A stretch of 6,916 bases of DNA. Origin: Verrucomicrobiales bacterium (GTDB taxonomy: Bacteria; Verrucomicrobiota; Verrucomicrobiia; Verrucomicrobiales; V1-33). The stretch covers positions 1-6,916 of the forward strand of contig JAQGPD010000089.1 of NCBI GenBank assembly GCA_028293305.1, given 5' to 3'. Positions 6,393 through 6,916 of the stretch are shown here, piece after piece (within the stretch, counting starts at the first letter, position 1; every line of letters begins with the position of its first letter). A program made the position numbers and the translations under genes. The notes under the pieces were generated by a model that was given only the letters and a program-made list of their open reading frames with translations, searched no databases and was not told where the DNA came from.

Positions 6393-6423
6393 ACCCCGTA
6401 AGTCACCGACTTACGGGGTTTTT
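6393..6423 (+). terminator. Intrinsic terminator of tRNA-fMet
   Basis: ACCCCGTAAGTC (6393-6404) pairs perfectly with GACTTACGGGGT (6408-6419) around a 3-nt loop, followed by a T-run to 6423. It begins 8 nt after the CCA end and terminates the tRNA transcript. Confidence 0.9.
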
Positions 6424-6687
6424 GCTTTGGTTTATAGGGATGCCAATCTTGCGTCAAAATGCGGCCAAATGCTGCTTATGACGCGATCTATTGCACGGTG
6501 CGATGCACGGCAAAAGGGATGAATTCTGAGGGTTCTAAGAAAATTTTGGAGGGATCATTCCAATTTCAGCACTTACCCGCCTCCAAATTCCGGAAAGGAA
6601 CTTTCACGAAAAATCCGGTCCAAATTAAATTTTGTCTTTAACAAATGCCCTGACCAGTGCAGGCATCTACTCCTCCTCCCTTCCAAA
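6424..6687. other. AT-richer leader region upstream of brxA
   Basis: Base composition shifts here to visibly more A and T than in the genes to the left. I find no integrase or regulator gene; the open frame at 6459-6641 has no recognisable family or ribosome binding site. TTTTGGAGG (6544-6552) and CCTCCAAA (6580-6587) form an interrupted inverted repeat, and GTGC-gat-GCAC lies at 6498-6508. The stretch is likely the left boundary and regulatory leader of the element that carries the downstream gene. Confidence 0.5.
6544..6587. promoter_or_regulatory. Interrupted inverted repeat upstream of brxA
   Basis: TTTTGGAGG (6544-6552) is matched by CCTCCAAA (6580-6587), an 8-bp dyad with a 27-nt interior, about 100 bp upstream of the brxA start. 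It could be an operator, since some BREX clusters are controlled by a BrxR-type repressor, or a leader hairpin. The sequence alone does not decide. Confidence 0.3.
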
Positions 6688-6916
6688 GTGTCTTCCAATT
6701 CAATCTACAGCGCCGATCTGACGGCCGGTTCTCTCAAGGTCCGGGAAAGCCGGGTGTTGGCCGACCTGCTTCTTCGTGGGTTCTCGGAGGAACAATGGAG
6801 GGATGCAATCGTTGTCGAAAACCGCTTACAGGCACGGACACCGGCAACCTCGGTGCGTTTGGCCCGTTTAATCCGTCAACGACTTGAAGCTTTTGATGCA
6901 GAGCTGTGGAGCATGG
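6688..6916 (+). CDS. brxA: BREX protein BrxA (DUF1819), N-terminal part, cut by window edge
   Basis: The first 76 residues of a protein running off the right edge. BrxA is a small DNA-binding, winged-helix-containing component of BREX phage-defence systems and usually the first gene of the cluster. Family signatures: YSADLTAGSLKVRESRVLAD (7-26), the LLLRGFSEEQW segment, ENRLQARTPATSVRLARLI (44-62), then RQRLEAFDAELW. These follow the conserved BrxA order of 'Y.AD...G.L...ESR.IADLLL.G', 'A....N.LQ.R.PAT..R....IR.RLE', 'LW'. The frame has no ATG back to the TGA at 6520; the GTG at 6688 gives the six-residue lead expected before the tyrosine. No Shine-Dalgarno precedes it: the upstream bases are instead pyrimidine-rich (CTCCTCCTCCC). 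The gene lies about 300 bp after tRNA-fMet. brxB, brxC, pglX and pglZ would be expected beyond the window but are not visible. Confidence 0.85.
   Translation, partial: MSSNSIYSADLTAGSLKVRESRVLADLLLRGFSEEQWRDAIVVENRLQARTPATSVRLARLIRQRLEAFDAELWSM

Noticed and set aside
6657..6887. ATG-less 76-residue plus-strand frame overlapping brxA
   Set aside because: It is in another phase from the BrxA reading frame and has no family pattern.

Overview
The window looks like chromosomal DNA of a GC-rich member of the Verrucomicrobiota or a close relative. That assignment is an inference from gene content, REP-like hairpin repeats and mostly Shine-Dalgarno-free starts; no phylogenetic marker is present. 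Four complete protein genes are supported: a BlaI-type regulator with a histone H1-like tail (minus), a small PH-like protein (plus), a large MFS transporter (minus) and an APC amino-acid permease (minus). There is also an initiator tRNA (plus) and, cut by the right edge, the start of a fifth protein gene.

Layout: 1-600 holds no convincing gene but a dense cluster of hairpins, a nested inverted-repeat element and a 34-bp-spaced direct repeat. A bidirectional terminator (858-894) closes it off. Next comes the BlaI/H1-like fusion (1061-1690), divergent from the PH-like gene (2001-2474). The shared intergenic region carries a BlaI-type half-palindrome over a candidate promoter and two copies of an 11-bp direct repeat. 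Behind the PH-like gene lie two nearly identical 142-bp repeats and an inverted partial copy, then a strong terminator for the MFS gene (2970-4541). The APC permease (4672-6009) lies upstream of the MFS gene on the same strand.

At 6309-6385 is tRNA-fMet with encoded CCA and its own terminator. From about 6440 the DNA becomes visibly more AT-rich. From a GTG at 6688 a frame opens whose 76 visible residues match the N-terminus of BrxA (DUF1819), the usual first gene of BREX phage-defence clusters. The most important reading is therefore that the right edge enters a BREX defence island placed just after an initiator tRNA gene. This gene has no ATG, so it is easy to miss.

The second notable item is the regulator with a lysine/alanine/proline tail, which joins a winged-helix repressor to a nonspecific DNA-binding tail in one reading frame. 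The two transporters suggest nutrient uptake, but nothing in the window fixes their substrates.
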